DNA of 22,078 nucleotides from Apostichopus leukothele (GCA_010014835.2 JAAAKB020087862.1:1-22078); one strand, 5' to 3'. Positions 8,986-21,900 are shown, numbered from the stretch's first letter. Notes: generated by a model not told the origin, from the letters alone. Numbers and translations are program-made.

Positions 8986-9027
8986 TTACGCGGAACTCAT
9001 GCATACGCGGAACCCATGTACCTACTG
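8986..9027 (-). repeat. Right terminal inverted repeat with a doubled core motif
   Basis: The 24 bases at 9004-9027 match the left end perfectly as an inverted repeat and are followed by TA (9028-9029). Just inside, at about 8986-9000, is a second close copy of the core (ttacgcggaactcat next to tacgcggaacccat). The right end therefore carries two adjacent core motifs and the left end only one. Confidence 0.88.
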
Positions 9028-9167
9028 TAGGCTAAGAAAAAAGTAAGAAGCTGATGGATAGAACTTAACCCTGATCAAAATCAGCGAGGTTGTCATCACC
9101 CCCTCTCCTTTAAGAGCATTCTTGTCCTTACTAGCACGAATTTTCAGTGTACCACCATCATACTTAC

Positions 9168-9240
9168 TGGAGCCTAGTGTATAGCCTGGTGGTATGAAAC
9201 TGTAAATAGTGCGAAGATTTAGTGCCGAAATTATTGCCAT
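9168..9240 (-). CDS. Gene B, exon 1 (start codon exon)
   Basis: ATG at 9240-9238 opens 24 codons plus one base and ends at a consensus donor (CCA|GTAAGTA). The encoded start is MAIISALNLRTIYSFIPPGY followed by T-L-G-S. The phase fits exon 2 at 1719, giving an 82-residue protein. The frame happens to stay open past this donor to 9022, with a second possible donor at 9069 (AGG|GTTAAG). Only the first donor gives an open frame with exon 2. The pogo-like element begins about 140 bp downstream in the intron. The gene is divergent from BBS9, with start codons about 600 bp apart. The N terminus could be a mitochondrial or secretory signal, but I do not recognise the protein. Confidence 0.5.
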
Positions 9241-9843
9241 GATGAGCCCTAAAATACTACTTGTGTAGACTCCTGTCCTGTCAGATTATTTATTTTGTAC
9301 TAGCTTTTGTAAAAATGAAAATAAACAATATCTGTGTCATTGCTTTCCTTTGGGAGTTTGGACTAAGTTGATTGAAATTTAAGGAAATGTTACAGGTATC
9401 TTTTTTTATGGCCTAAGGAGGCAAGGCAGCCTATTGCTATCACATGGCTTCCAATTTTAAGCTGCTATATTCTCAAAGTGGATATCTATGTCATACATAG
9501 TGGGTGCCATCTTGTTTGATGGGAAAACTCCTATAAGGATGTAAACATACCAAAACATAGGCCTGATCAGTTTTTCATTGTGAGCTGGCCTTAACAGCGT
9601 ATCAAATCTTCAATAGAAAAGGGAAATATTGCGCAGGGTCACTAAAATGGGCTGCATTTCATTTTTCATTCTTCCAACTGTTGAAGTAATGTTAAGCATT
9701 GTGGGTATGCCTATGTCATCAAATGGTGCTTCATTTTATGTTTAACGGCTTGTGTGTATACACCTTTGCATTATGGGAGATTTCAGGCAACAGTTATAAC
9801 CCAGCTTTATAACATGTTAATGCCTCTTTGTTTCAGGTCTAGC
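9241..9843. promoter_or_regulatory. Divergent intergenic region between gene B and BBS9
   Basis: About 600 bp separates the two start codons, so it probably contains promoters for both genes. A GCCATCTTG (9506-9514) matches the core of YY1-type sites. The BBS9 ATG is preceded by an acceptor-like tttcag ending at 9836, suggesting an upstream non-coding exon; a possible donor for it is tacag|gtatct near 9395. None of this is certain. Confidence 0.35.
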
Positions 9844-9955
9844 ATGTCACTCTTTAAAGCCAGGGATTGGTGGAGTGTCTCTATTGGGTCACAAGAGGTC
9901 TTCGATCATTGCAGCCTGTGTGTTGCTAATATAGATAATGCTAACAGCCAATTAG
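9844..9955 (+). CDS. BBS9: BBS9 coding exon 1
   Basis: Encodes MSLFKARDWWSVSIG... to residue 37 and ends CAATTAG|gtgag with one base of the next codon. The start is fixed by identity with the vertebrate N terminus. Confidence 0.96.
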
Positions 9956-12900
9956 GTGAGTTTATGCAGTCAGTCCTCTCTCATTGCTGAAGATGGATGC
10001 CTCACATGTGACATATTTTCTACATCTGTCCTGTCGTTTACCGTCCCAGCTCTCCCAACAACATCTTATCTCTTTTTAGAGCCCTCTGACACTATGTATG
10101 TACACTTACAGATATGTATTCAAGCAAATCGTGGAATTAATCATAATATAATGAAAATATTAATATTAGCTCTATGCCCTCTGTCCTCATCCTTCTTACC
10201 ACATCTATGCATACCATGGCGTGTATGCTCTACTGTACAGCTTATGGTTGGGTAAAACAAAATTGCAGTAATCTCCCAAAATGAAGTCAATGTGGATCAC
10301 ACCAATTTCAGGTGCATAAAGTATGCATTTGAATGACTTGCCACAACAAATTTATTTGAACTCCTACAAATATTCCTCACAACAGATAAAGTGATAGTTG
10401 GGAGCTACCAGGGAATTCTTCGGATCTATACCCCTCAGTCAGGGAAAGGATCACATCTACAAGCAGAGGATGTCCTCTTGGAGCAGCAGCTTCCTCTGCC
10501 CATCCTCCAGGTAGAGGCTGGCAAATTTGTCTCGTAAGTTTCCATCTTTAGAAGGCTTTGAAATTTTACAGTTAGCACAAAAAGTTATAATTATCCATTC
10601 AGAAAAATCAAATTTCAAGAACTACAAAAATTGTTCATTAATGCAGCTTGATAGCTAATATTATTTCCATATCATTTACAAGAGTCATCTTCTAAGTTTT
10701 ACAGATGGGTGGTTATTAATGATTTAACCTAAGTTGTCTGTCAACAAAGTGTTGTGTCAGTCACCCCTCATTTCTCATTAGAAAGCTTTTGATAGAAAAC
10801 AAAATTTGAAGAAGATCATAGTTTGGTCAATTGAAACCATGTTTTTTTAAACACACTGTTAAGTGTGTATCAAGTTACCATACTTCACATCCCTCAAATC
10901 AATATGAATGAAACTTTTTGCTGCGAGAAACTGTCAGCATGGATCCTTATTAGTAACTCAGTTTGTAAAAATAAAAACTGTTAAAAAACCACCAGGGAGT
11001 AGTGAACAGTTGGTTCTAGAAAACAATGGAAATATTCACCATTTGATATATTGTACGTTTTTACTGTTGTTATTTGTGGGCAAAGAAACGTTGCTATTAT
11101 TTTAGAAGTCTCCTTCGATGGATCAACTCTGAAGGGTTGACACAAAATATTATATACAATAAATTACCTCAAGTTCAAAAGCTTATTTTTGTCCATGCAT
11201 GTTTCTCTCTTCTTTCAGGGTCTCAGAGGCCCTCCATCTCGCCGTACTACACCCACGGAAGTTAGCAGTTTACTCAATAAGTAGTAAGTAATGAAGTTTC
11301 CACTGCATGTCTTTAATGAAATTCTTAAAAGTCATTAATATTTATCCCATGTGTGCTAAAATAGTCAAAACTATGTTCACTCATGTTCAAAAATGAGACA
11401 TCTTACTTTTCTGAGGCATCTTACTTTTCTGAGATGTCTAACTTTTCTGAGACATCTTAACACTCCACAATGCCTGCAAATGACTTACAGTACCAGAAAC
11501 ATCTTTAATTTGAGGTCATGCTTACAATCCTGATGACCTGTGAGTTTATTTCTTTTCATTTGTTGGATTTACTTGCGAATAAGAGAATACATTATAAGAC
11601 AAGGAGCAGTAGTGAGTAACATCTTTCTATTAAAGAAGAAATATTACATTTATTGTTTGTGTGGATCTCTTATTTTCATCAATTGGTTGTTAATCTAATA
11701 CTGATTACGTTTGAGGTTTTTGTCCTTTTTCTGTCACCCTTCTATATAATTTGATAATATCTTATTAATATGCTGCGGGCAGTTCATTACTTATCTCGGA
11801 CAACTCCATTGTCTGATGGGGAAGGTGTGTTTCCATTTTATTGAAAAATGTAAGGAAATGTAGGAAATGGTATATTACAGATACCGATAGTCCTTCTGAC
11901 AGGTGAAACACAGATTATGTCCATGACTGCCCAACTATAGATACTGTAGTAGAATGTTTTGTTTGATTCTTTCCTTATTTCTATACCAACATCCAGTAAA
12001 AAGTCGTAGCAGTTTTGTACCAAGGAACAATAGTATTTTGTCAGAGACCATATTTTTATCATTCTAAACTGCTATTAATTATTGCCTGCAGGTTCATCAG
12101 CTTCAGTTGAACATGGTGTACAGTACCAAATGAAGATGGTATATGAACATCATCTGCAGAGATCAGCGTATAACCTAGCCATGGGACCATTCGGCTCAGT
12201 CAAAGGTAGGTCCAAACTTACTCTATCAGTTAACCAATGACAATGTTGCTATGGTAGTGTCTGTCTGTCTGTTCAATCATTCATACATCTTTCTGTGTGT
12301 CTGCTCAGTTCAGTTGCATCCTGATGATCAATATTGATCAACATTTTATCAAGTTGTTGATCATGTCAGGGGCTTCATTATTGTTTACACAAACCTTAGT
12401 TCAAGGGTCAGTTTGAGTTCAAAGGAGGTCAAAATATGAAATAATTTAAAGCATTTCTGGAGATTGAATCTGATCTGGATCGGTGACTGGTTGTTTGGTC
12501 AGGGGGGCACAATGTGTGCAAGGTTAGGAGATGAAAGGTTAATTACGGTCTCAATTCCCCAAAATGTGGAATATATTTCAAATAGAACTTTGTGGGGTGT
12601 AACCTAATATTGCACAATCATCCTTTGGTTTTGGTGTAAACGAAAGTACACAGGAATAGGAGTTCAAAGGTCAAATGTACTTTTTAGCAGCTAGTAGTAG
12701 AAGTGATGCTAAGAGATCATTTTGATTATGTTTAAGTGATACATGAAATCAGTTATAGTACATAGCTGTTTCTCTCGGGTAGTTTTCATACCCTCTCTTT
12801 AACAAACCTATGTCTCTTCACCTAATAGGGTACGCCTCAAGAAGAGACTGACCTGTTGAATGTTATCAGTGTAGCATTGCAGATGTGAGACAAGAGACTG

Positions 12901-15900
12901 ACCTGCTGAATGTTATCAGTGGATAGCATTGCAGATGTGAGACAAGAGACTGACCTGCTGAATGTTATCAGTGTAGCATTGCAGATGTGAGACAAGAGAC
13001 GGTCTGCTGAATGTTATCAGTGTAACATTAGAGATGTGAGACAAGGATTCTCTGGATATCTGATGTCACTCCAAGATTTATTATCAAAGCAACTTTCCTT
13101 TACTTTTGGTTCAGTTTTAAAGGGAATGTCTGAATGGATCTCTTACCCCATTGATGTATTCTGCCAATGACAGCAGTCGGTCAGTTTTCTTTCTGGAGTT
13201 TGGACAATTTGACTTGTGTCACATAAATAATGCCATACAGTAGGTCATGCTAGTTCAAAGTAGAACTAAACCCAAAAGTTTCTTCAAAAGGTTTGGGATA
13301 TAAATTTCTGACAAAACTTCCATAATTTCAATAAAGTTTTTGTTATCAGTAAGAATAACAGTTTCTGTTACTGATAGATGCAGACAACATGACATGGCCT
13401 TCTTACATGGTGTGTGATCAATGATGGTAAAAGTCACTTGAACTACAACATTAATGTTCTAGCATCACAGATGAAACTTGATAAATCTCATTTGGAGTTG
13501 ATCATTAACTTAGTGTGCAAAATATCCAGATATAAAAATATATTTCTCATGCATATGAATTTATTAATTATCAATTTCTCTTTTCTAGGCAAAGATTTCC
13601 TTTGTGTCCAGTCACTCGATGGCACTGTGTCGTTCTTTGAACAGGAGAGTTTTGCTTTCACTCGATTTCTGCCTAATTTCTTACTTCCCGGTCCAATCTG
13701 TTACGTCCCAAGAACAGATTCTTTCATAACCGTGTCTTCAAGTTGGCAGGTAGAGAGCTACAAGTACCAAGTCCTAGCGGTGGCTCAGGACGCGGACTCC
13801 AAGGAAGATTCGCAGAAGGTCGCAGTTGGAAAAAAGATAACAGTATGTATTGATATTAAAGATCAAAGATATCAGTATCCATTGTAGGAGATATCAATTT
13901 ATATTTCATATCAGTTATAGAAGATATCTCTATGAATTGATTTGCTTTGTAGGAGATTAAGTGATGTCAGTTTACATTGTATTTTAGTATATTAAGATTC
14001 CAGTATATATGCATCTCAATTATCGGTGACATATTAGCATGTCTGAATTTCAATTTCAATTCAGTTTACATTCCAGCTATAAGTGATATCTGTTTATTTT
14101 TGTGATTATGCAGTTCAATTTGATTCAGTGATGTATCAAATACATTGAATTTCAAGGTTTAGATTTGTCAGTATGAATTAGAACAGTGATATTAGTATAT
14201 GCTGACTTGCACCATATTTGAGATATCACATGTCAGTAATCAGTGATATCATCATACATTTAACGGGATATTAAATTTATTTGTGATTTTGAGATATCCT
14301 TATGCATTTCAATAATCAGTGATATCATCATTGATTGAACTTCAAGTAGATTCACTGTACATTCATTTCAAACCAAGTTTCGGAACTGTGTATTTCAGTT
14401 ACAAAGACATCAGTGTGTGATGTATGTTAGTGCCTACATGTAACCAGTATGATATGTGTCATTGCTAGCTAGTAATTTCTGGAAATGTAGCAATTATTAA
14501 AACATTCTCTTCCTGCTACATTTGAGAAAGCCAATCCTTTTCTGTCTTTATAGGTTGATTGGATGTATAATTTAGGTGAACCAGTGCTGGATGTTACCGT
14601 TGCTCCTATTATTAATGGTTCACCCGTAATCCTTGTGTTAGGTGAGTATGTCCTATGTCAGTCTGTAATTGTATACATCTTTACTTCCAAATGTCTTAAT
14701 CAGTTTATGTGAGAATGTTCATCATTAATGGTTCACCCGTAATCCTTGTGTTAGGTGAGTATGTCCTATGTAAATCTGTAATTGTATACATCTTTGCTGC
14801 CAGATGTCTTAATCAGTTAGTGAGAATGTTCATCATTAATGGTTCACCCGTAATCCTTGTGTTAGGTGAGTATGTCCTATTTCAGTCTGTAATTGTATAC
14901 ATCTTTGCTGCCAAATGTCTTAATCTGTCGTTTAGAATGTTCCTGTAACATACAGTATCAGTAAACTTAGTGTGACAGAATAGCAAGAAAAACAGGAAAA
15001 TACAAATTTCATTTCTTATATTTTACTGGAAGATTGTACTTTTATATCTTTAATAGCCCTTGTGCTTGTTGTATTTGCTGGTTAGTTCATTAATCTTTTG
15101 ACCAAATGTATATAGGATATACGATTCTGAAATTGGCTTCAGAAAGAAGTAAGACCGAGCCACCACTGGTAATAATAAAAACCTTTTCTTACTTTGTTTT
15201 TCAGGAGAAAGATCAGTCTATTGTTTAAAAGACAATGGTACTCTGAAGTTTATGAAGAAGTTAGAATATAACCCAGTTTGCTTTTATCCAAATGCTTCAG
15301 GTAAATCATATCCTAATTATTTTCGGTTAGAGAGGATCCATTGTCCTCATGTGGTGGTCCTGTTATGTTGTGCTATTTATGTTAGATATATTTTGTAAAG
15401 ATTCTTAGGGGGAGGGGGGAGGTGGGAGGGGGCGGGGGGGCTTTGGCGTGTGGGATAACATATCCATTTAGGAGAGGTTAACTGTGGTTGCTCAGTTTGT
15501 ATCTGAAATTTCTGTGGTTGAATTACTAGTATTCTGTAATTTTGAGAATTCAAAACTAATATTTGACAGGCGTTGCTTGTCTTTCATACGCTTTGATCAT
15601 TATTTTCTTCAGAGTCTGATTAATTTGCATAATTTATTACAAAGACAATCATCAATCACTGAATCGTACATTATAGGACAGTGTAATTTGAATTATACAC
15701 TGCTCTGAACTTTCCATTTATCAATGAGTGTTGAGAATTTACAAAAATGCAGCTTTAATCCAGCAATTACATCTTTCTGGTAGTGTGGGGGGGGGGGGTA
15801 ACTTCTCAGTCTGAGTTCTCCTACAGGCCTCTCTATCCTCCTATAGGCAAGATATCTTCATCTGTCTGTTTCTTAATCAGTTTCAGAAGACCAGTTACTC

Positions 15901-18900
15901 TACCTGGTGGGGACTCAAACAGGACAGATAATGGTATACAGCGGAGTAACTTTAAAATGGGCCGCAAAATTACAGTATTCTCCAATAGCTCTGAGAGTGG
16001 GACAGTTTCAGTAAGTTATCAGCCAAGTTACAATATTCTCCAATAGCTCTGAGAGTGGGACAGTTTCAGTAAGTTGTCAGCCAAGTTACAATATTCTCCA
16101 ATAGCTCTGAGAGTGGGACAGTTTCAGTAAGTTATCAGCCAAGTTACAATATTCTTCAATAGCTGTGAGAGTGGGACAGTTTCAGTAAGTTATCAGCCAA
16201 GTTACAATATTCTTCAATAGCTCTGAGAGTGGGACAGTTTCAGTAAGTTATCAGCCAAGTTACAATATTCTTCAATAGTTCTGAGAGTGTGACAGTTTCA
16301 GTAAGTTATCTCTATACTCAGTACCACCTAACAACAGTGACAACAAAAGATCAAAAGATAATTGAAAAATGTAGGAATGTATACTACATCTACTAAAATG
16401 CATATGGCACACAGATGAGTTACCTAAACAAGGTCACAACTAGCCCTGTGGGCAAACTGAGACGTCAAATTAATATTATATTTGAAAAATTGCTCACTTT
16501 TAAATCGCCCACACTTTTACATAAGCAGTTACAACACAGTGAAGATTTTTTTATTTTAATTCCTTAGAAAAACCAGGTTAATGATCTTCCATATTTGTTA
16601 AATGTGACTTTTAATTGGTGCATGGTGCTTTATCAAGCCCATCATTCGATGCCTGACAGGTGAATATTTTGTCATCTTATCACAGAGATTTGAAAGGTGT
16701 GATAACAAGCCTTGATGCGGATGGACACCTGGCTTGTTCCTATCTGGGAACAGATCCATCTCTGTTAGTGGTTCCCACCCCAGAGTCTCGAGAGATAAAC
16801 TACGACGAACAGGATGAGGAGATGAAGAAACTCCAGCAGACAATCAGAGAATTATCTCACTCAGCAGGTAAGAGGAGTCAATGAGTGTATTAACCTGCCG
16901 ACTTTAAGTCAGTATTGTGTTTATGACTAATCAATGATCTGAATTAGTGAGCAAAACTTTGCCAGAAGTTGTCATATTTAATAAATTAGCAATCCTACCA
17001 TCAGTTAACTGGTGACGATAATTCCTCCTCGCCATAACTTAAGAAGATTGAAGAAAGTGATACCAACCTTGTGATTACTGACCTAATAAACATTCAATTA
17101 ATAATTTACATTCTATATTTAAAACAACATCCTCACTCAAACCCATCCTCCCCTCCATGCCTCCCCCACCACCTCTCTTTCTCTCCAATCTTACAAGTAC
17201 ATCACTATTTTGCTTCCTTCCCATAAAAAATTCAATGGATATCCACTCTTGTTGAGCAATTGTATAAATTTATTTGCCATAAAGTGGGTGATATTCTACA
17301 GTCGTAGACCAATAAATCATTGTTTCATTTACATCAAGGAGGAATGCTGAAAACAAATCTTATTGCAAAGGCAGCTCCAATACCACTTGAGATAAGATTG
17401 GTTCCTTTCTCAAACACTAACAAGCATTGGTTTGTTGTTATAAGGGCAGGTCAATAGTGTAGCTGTTTACTTTATGAGCAATCATCAGAAATCATAATAG
17501 GAATTTTTTTTTCTAACCAGAGAAGAGCTTTGCTGTTATATTGAAAAACTTATAATATTTACTCATCATGCAGTATTAAATATTAAACTTGTATTTGGTC
17601 ACATGGGAGATGGAGGAGCAAAAGATTGTAGATTTGAAAGAAAGCTGTCTGTTAAGAAAAGTAACAGAAGAAAGATATGAATTTGTTTTTCTAGTTTTTG
17701 ATGCTTTGAAGTAACAGAAGAAACAAAAACTATGGTTTGCTTACAAGTTCTTGTTTGATTTAATATTTCAGATATATTAAATATTCAAGATACACCACTT
17801 GAGGAGTAAATTGGAAGTATTTCAGATTAATATTAATTCAAATTAAAATGTATCCACCTTTGTATAAATATTGCAAAAATCATTTTATTGTCTTGTTCTG
17901 CCATAGATATTTTACCAAAGACAGGAACACATGACGAGCTTATCATAAAGGCCCATGTCCCATCCAACCTGGACAAGAACTCAGTAAGTTGGCAACATTT
18001 TGACGTAGTAAAATAATACTTTGAAGGTGCAACTCTATTAAAATCCTCTCATAAGTTAATAGAGCATTGATGTATGTTTGCACAGACCAGGTATGTCAGC
18101 ACAATATTACATGCTATTGAATGTTAATCAGAACATGCTTGAGGGAATATCTCATATAGCATTACATAGCATATATAGGCTATCAGGGTAAATGTACACT
18201 GGTGCCCAGCCTCATTTGCATATAGAATTCTGGGTGGTAGTTGTTGTGATCGAGCATTTGATCTATGTCCTAATTGTTCGCAGATGTACCATCTTTATCA
18301 AGCATCCACAATATGTAGATTTAATTTTTATTTTAAAGGTGTGTGAATATTTGTTATCAAGTTCTACGGAGGTAAGAGAAGGTTTCCAGATAAAGTTAAT
18401 CATTCCACCTTCATTATTCTTTTTTTTTGTTCATTTAATTTAGCTTGCGTTATTGTTTGAATTATTAAACAGCTGAGGCCTCAGTGAGTGGCTATTGAAA
18501 CAGGTCTTGGTTTCCATGAGTTATTTACTTTGATGTCAAATTTTGATAATAATTTTGGTTTAATATATTCAGTTTTTGTGCCCTGTTTGCCGTTCTTGTT
18601 TCCAGTCAATGCTACAGACTACCAGTTTAATGTTATGTGTGTGATTGCACATAACCTTGACAAACAGTTTGCATGGATTATTGATTTGGGTTTTTTTTTT
18701 TTTTTTTGGTTCTGGTGGAAGATATTGAATGCACTAAACCTTTGATGTAATCTTGTTTAATATTTGCATGCCATCTAGGAACATTCACAAGTGGAGGAGA
18801 AGGTATTTTTGAATTCTGTAGACCAGAGTTGGTTCTTAGTTTTCTTCTCAGTAGAATTAAGTGTGCTATACATTTGTTCTGTATTTTATTTAGTATAGAT

Positions 18901-21900
18901 GGAATTGGAATAAAATGTAACCTTAAAATGCACAACACAACATAACACAGAAAAGTAATGCAATCCAATATAATCAATAGAATATGATACAATAGAACAA
19001 TATAATACAATACAAATTAATACAATAGAACACAATATAACACAATACAATACAATACAATGGAACACACTATAATACAATACAATATAATACAATAAAA
19101 CACAATACAATATAATACAATATAATACAATAAAACACAATACAATATAATACAATTGAACACACTATAATACAATATTATATGATACAATAGAACACAC
19201 TATAATACAATACTATATAATACAATGCAATATAATACAATATAACACATTATAACACAAAACAATATACATAATACAATATATATAATATATATAATAC
19301 AATATAATAAAATTCAATATACTACAACACAATACAGTATGTTCAATACAGCATAATACAATATCAGATGTTAATAAAATATAATGTGCATTACACTTGC
19401 AATAGAGAAACTCAAAATAACAATCAAATGCAGTTTTGCAATACTTAAACATATAATGTAATATCATCTTATACAATTAAACTACAATATGTTTTGAATT
19501 TCTGGGTAAGATGGCATTATGTTCAACCAAAACAAATAACTAGGAACTTTGTGCCCACATTTTACTCTCTTTTTCTGTTTTCAATTCTGCTGAGACTTTT
19601 CTTCCACTTTTCCCGTTGTGTTTTGCTTTGAAGCACAGCTAGTGCTACTCTATTTTTCAATGCGTACATTCATGTTTGTTGGGTAGATGGATGACAGCTG
19701 GTCGGTATGATGTACAGCCCTACATCCTGGTTCTTAGCATCCCCTTACACTATAAGTATGAATAGTTCTGTTCCTCCAGTGTCAGAAACATTAAGGGAAA
19801 TGTTTGACATCATTGCAGTCAATTGGGCTACTCTCACAATCTCTGATTGCTTTCATCAAAGTCAGATATTTTCAAAAGGACAATTTTTCTGTAGTAAATT
19901 TGAAGTGAACGCTTTTGTAAGTTTTAATATAGAGCTGATGAAATGTAAAGTTAGTTAATATGTTGGAATAACTGTGTGGAATGGACACATGTAATGTACA
20001 TTATACAGAATGTTTAATACTACAAATTAGTTTTCATTTCGGGCAGCATCATTATGCAAGTTTATGTTTTCTTAAATAGGTGAGAGGTTGCAATTTCAGA
20101 GGAATGATGGCATTTAATATGTAATTAAAATACTGGTCTTAGCTATTCTTACAAAATTTGTCTATTTAACTTTTGCTCTCTGTTAGATTTCACCAGAGGA
20201 TGGAGTGAAGGATGAAGTTCCGATCCCGTCTCTGACTGTTAAGGTAAATATTGGTTTTCATTTTTATGTGTGAAAGGACACGGCAAGCCAATCATCAGAG
20301 GGTCTACTGGCCCAAACCTTGTGTTCTATTCACCCAAATCATTACATCTATGGTTTGGTCCTGTTATCATTTATATGTGTGGTTGCACATACATGCATTT
20401 AAATACACTTTCATAATAATAAAACAGTTGTGGAACTATTGCAACATCGTTTCCTTTTTCTGAATGCTGTTAACATTAGTAAGGCCGTATTGCATTTTAA
20501 CTTTTGATTTATTTGCTTTGAGCACTAAACAATGTTATTTCTACATCTGTCTATTTTCCTTTCTTGGTAGATCTCATTATCGAGTAGGTCAGGATTACAA
20601 AATGTCCGTTTACTAATATTCAGTCCGTTCCCTATCTCTGCGAATCAAGGGACATTTACCATTCCGTATGTAGGTAAGTTTAAAAACTGTTGGAATCAGA
20701 CAAACAAATTGACCTCATTTTAAAGTCTCAGTTTCTCTGGAAAAACCTTAGTTAATTTTTTTTAAATTTTGTAAAAAACACAGTTCTCAGTTAAAGATTA
20801 AACTCCTGTTTCATGATGAAATGCACCAGAACTTTGTCATGGTGTTATATTGTCCATTACTAAATTTTGAAAGATTCATCTGTGATGTAATTATTTAGCA
20901 AACATATTTGCAATCATTTATTTCTGAAATTGCAATCCTAATTTGGGTATTCTTGACAATGGTAATGGAATGTTTTTATTCTTCAGGAGATGACTCCAAC
21001 CCGTCAGAAGTGCTGGTTTCATTCTTTATGCGAGGAAACTCACTGCCTGCTAACCTCATTGCCATGGCAACAGCTACTTATTATCTGCCTTCAGGTAGGG
21101 GAGACCATAAAGCAATCCTTACTTATGTCTATTAGTTTGTAAATTAAAGTTTGTAAATGTGACTTTGAAAAGTTGGATTCAACCGCTCTATAAAAATGGA
21201 AAAGAAACGTTTAGTAAACTTCTATTTGCGTGTTTTGATTTGTGTGTTCTGATTTGTTCTGACTTGTGTGTTCTAATTGTGTGTTCTGATTTATTCTGAT
21301 TGTGTTCTGATTTGTTCTGATTGTGTGTTCTAATTGTGTGCTCTGATTTATTCTGATAGTGTTCTGATTGTGTGTTCTGATTTGTACCTGATTGTGTGTT
21401 CTGATTTGTTCTGATTGTTTGCTCTAATATGTTCTGCTTGTGTGTTCATATTTATGTAATCCCCAAGACTTACTAGAACACTTCCTTCACAAGTATGTTG
21501 TATATGTAATAACTGTATTATCTTGCTGTGTATTCTGCTGCAGTGAAAACCCAAGTGAAAGAAATGATACTTTAGTTTAGATCATCTTTTGTTTGTGGTA
21601 TTTGACCTCCTATAAACTATAAGAGTCAGCCTCCAAAGGGGATCTGGGTAGAATTTATGCATTTAATTATGATTCTTACTAGCAAACATGTTGTGTTTTC
21701 TCTCGTGGACGGTCAGAATATTTCAAGCTTTCAACTTAACATGTGGTATAACATTGGTATGTTTGATGACCTTCTAACACCTTCTGTTTCCTTCCCCAGG
21801 GTCACCGAGAGTGATACAGTGCAATATCAAGCTACCATTAAAGCTTGTATGTAAACCAGTGGCTCCCCTCAAGAATTCTACCTACAAGTTAACTCTAGAC

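Larger units (their letters stand above)
2078..9027 (-). mobile_element. Pogo-like Tc1/mariner DNA transposon, apparently full length
   Basis: The element is about 6.95 kb and bounded by 24-bp perfect inverted repeats (2078-2101 and 9004-9027) that begin CAGTAGGTACATGG. TA dinucleotides at 2076-2077 and 9028-9029 fit the TA duplication of the superfamily. Inside are an intact spliced transposase gene with a DD35D catalytic triad and PHD finger, a second coding exon with a HIRAN-like domain, and a shared poly(A) signal, all on the minus strand. A second 19-bp inverted pair lies further in (2280-2298 and 8599-8617). The element sits in the intron of gene B and in its sense. A hAT-type element has inserted into it (7674-7957). 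Perfect terminal repeats and an open transposase suggest a recent insertion. The flanks extend the inverted match five bases further (TAGCC/GGCTA), so an alternative boundary is 2073-9032 with TA at 2071 and 9033. CAG-type ends are usual for pogo, which favours the first choice. Confidence 0.88.

Noticed and set aside
9022-9167. Extension of gene B exon 1 past 9168 to a second donor at 9069
   Set aside because: The frame is open, but joining that donor to exon 2 meets a stop within six codons. The 9168 donor is stronger and gives an open frame.
9956-10255. A 99-codon plus-strand frame just after BBS9 exon 1
   Set aside because: It starts at the exon 1 donor and runs through intron 1. It has no similarity to BBS9 or to any family I know.
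13255-13437. A minus-strand frame of 60 codons in BBS9 intron 4
   Set aside because: Short, AT-rich, no domain and no splice support.
16598-16843. Minus-strand frame overlapping BBS9 exon 9
   Set aside because: Antisense shadow of a conserved coding exon.
18678-19476. Several minus-strand frames rich in Tyr, Ile, Leu and Cys
   Set aside because: They are products of the TATAATACAA microsatellite read in frame, not genes.
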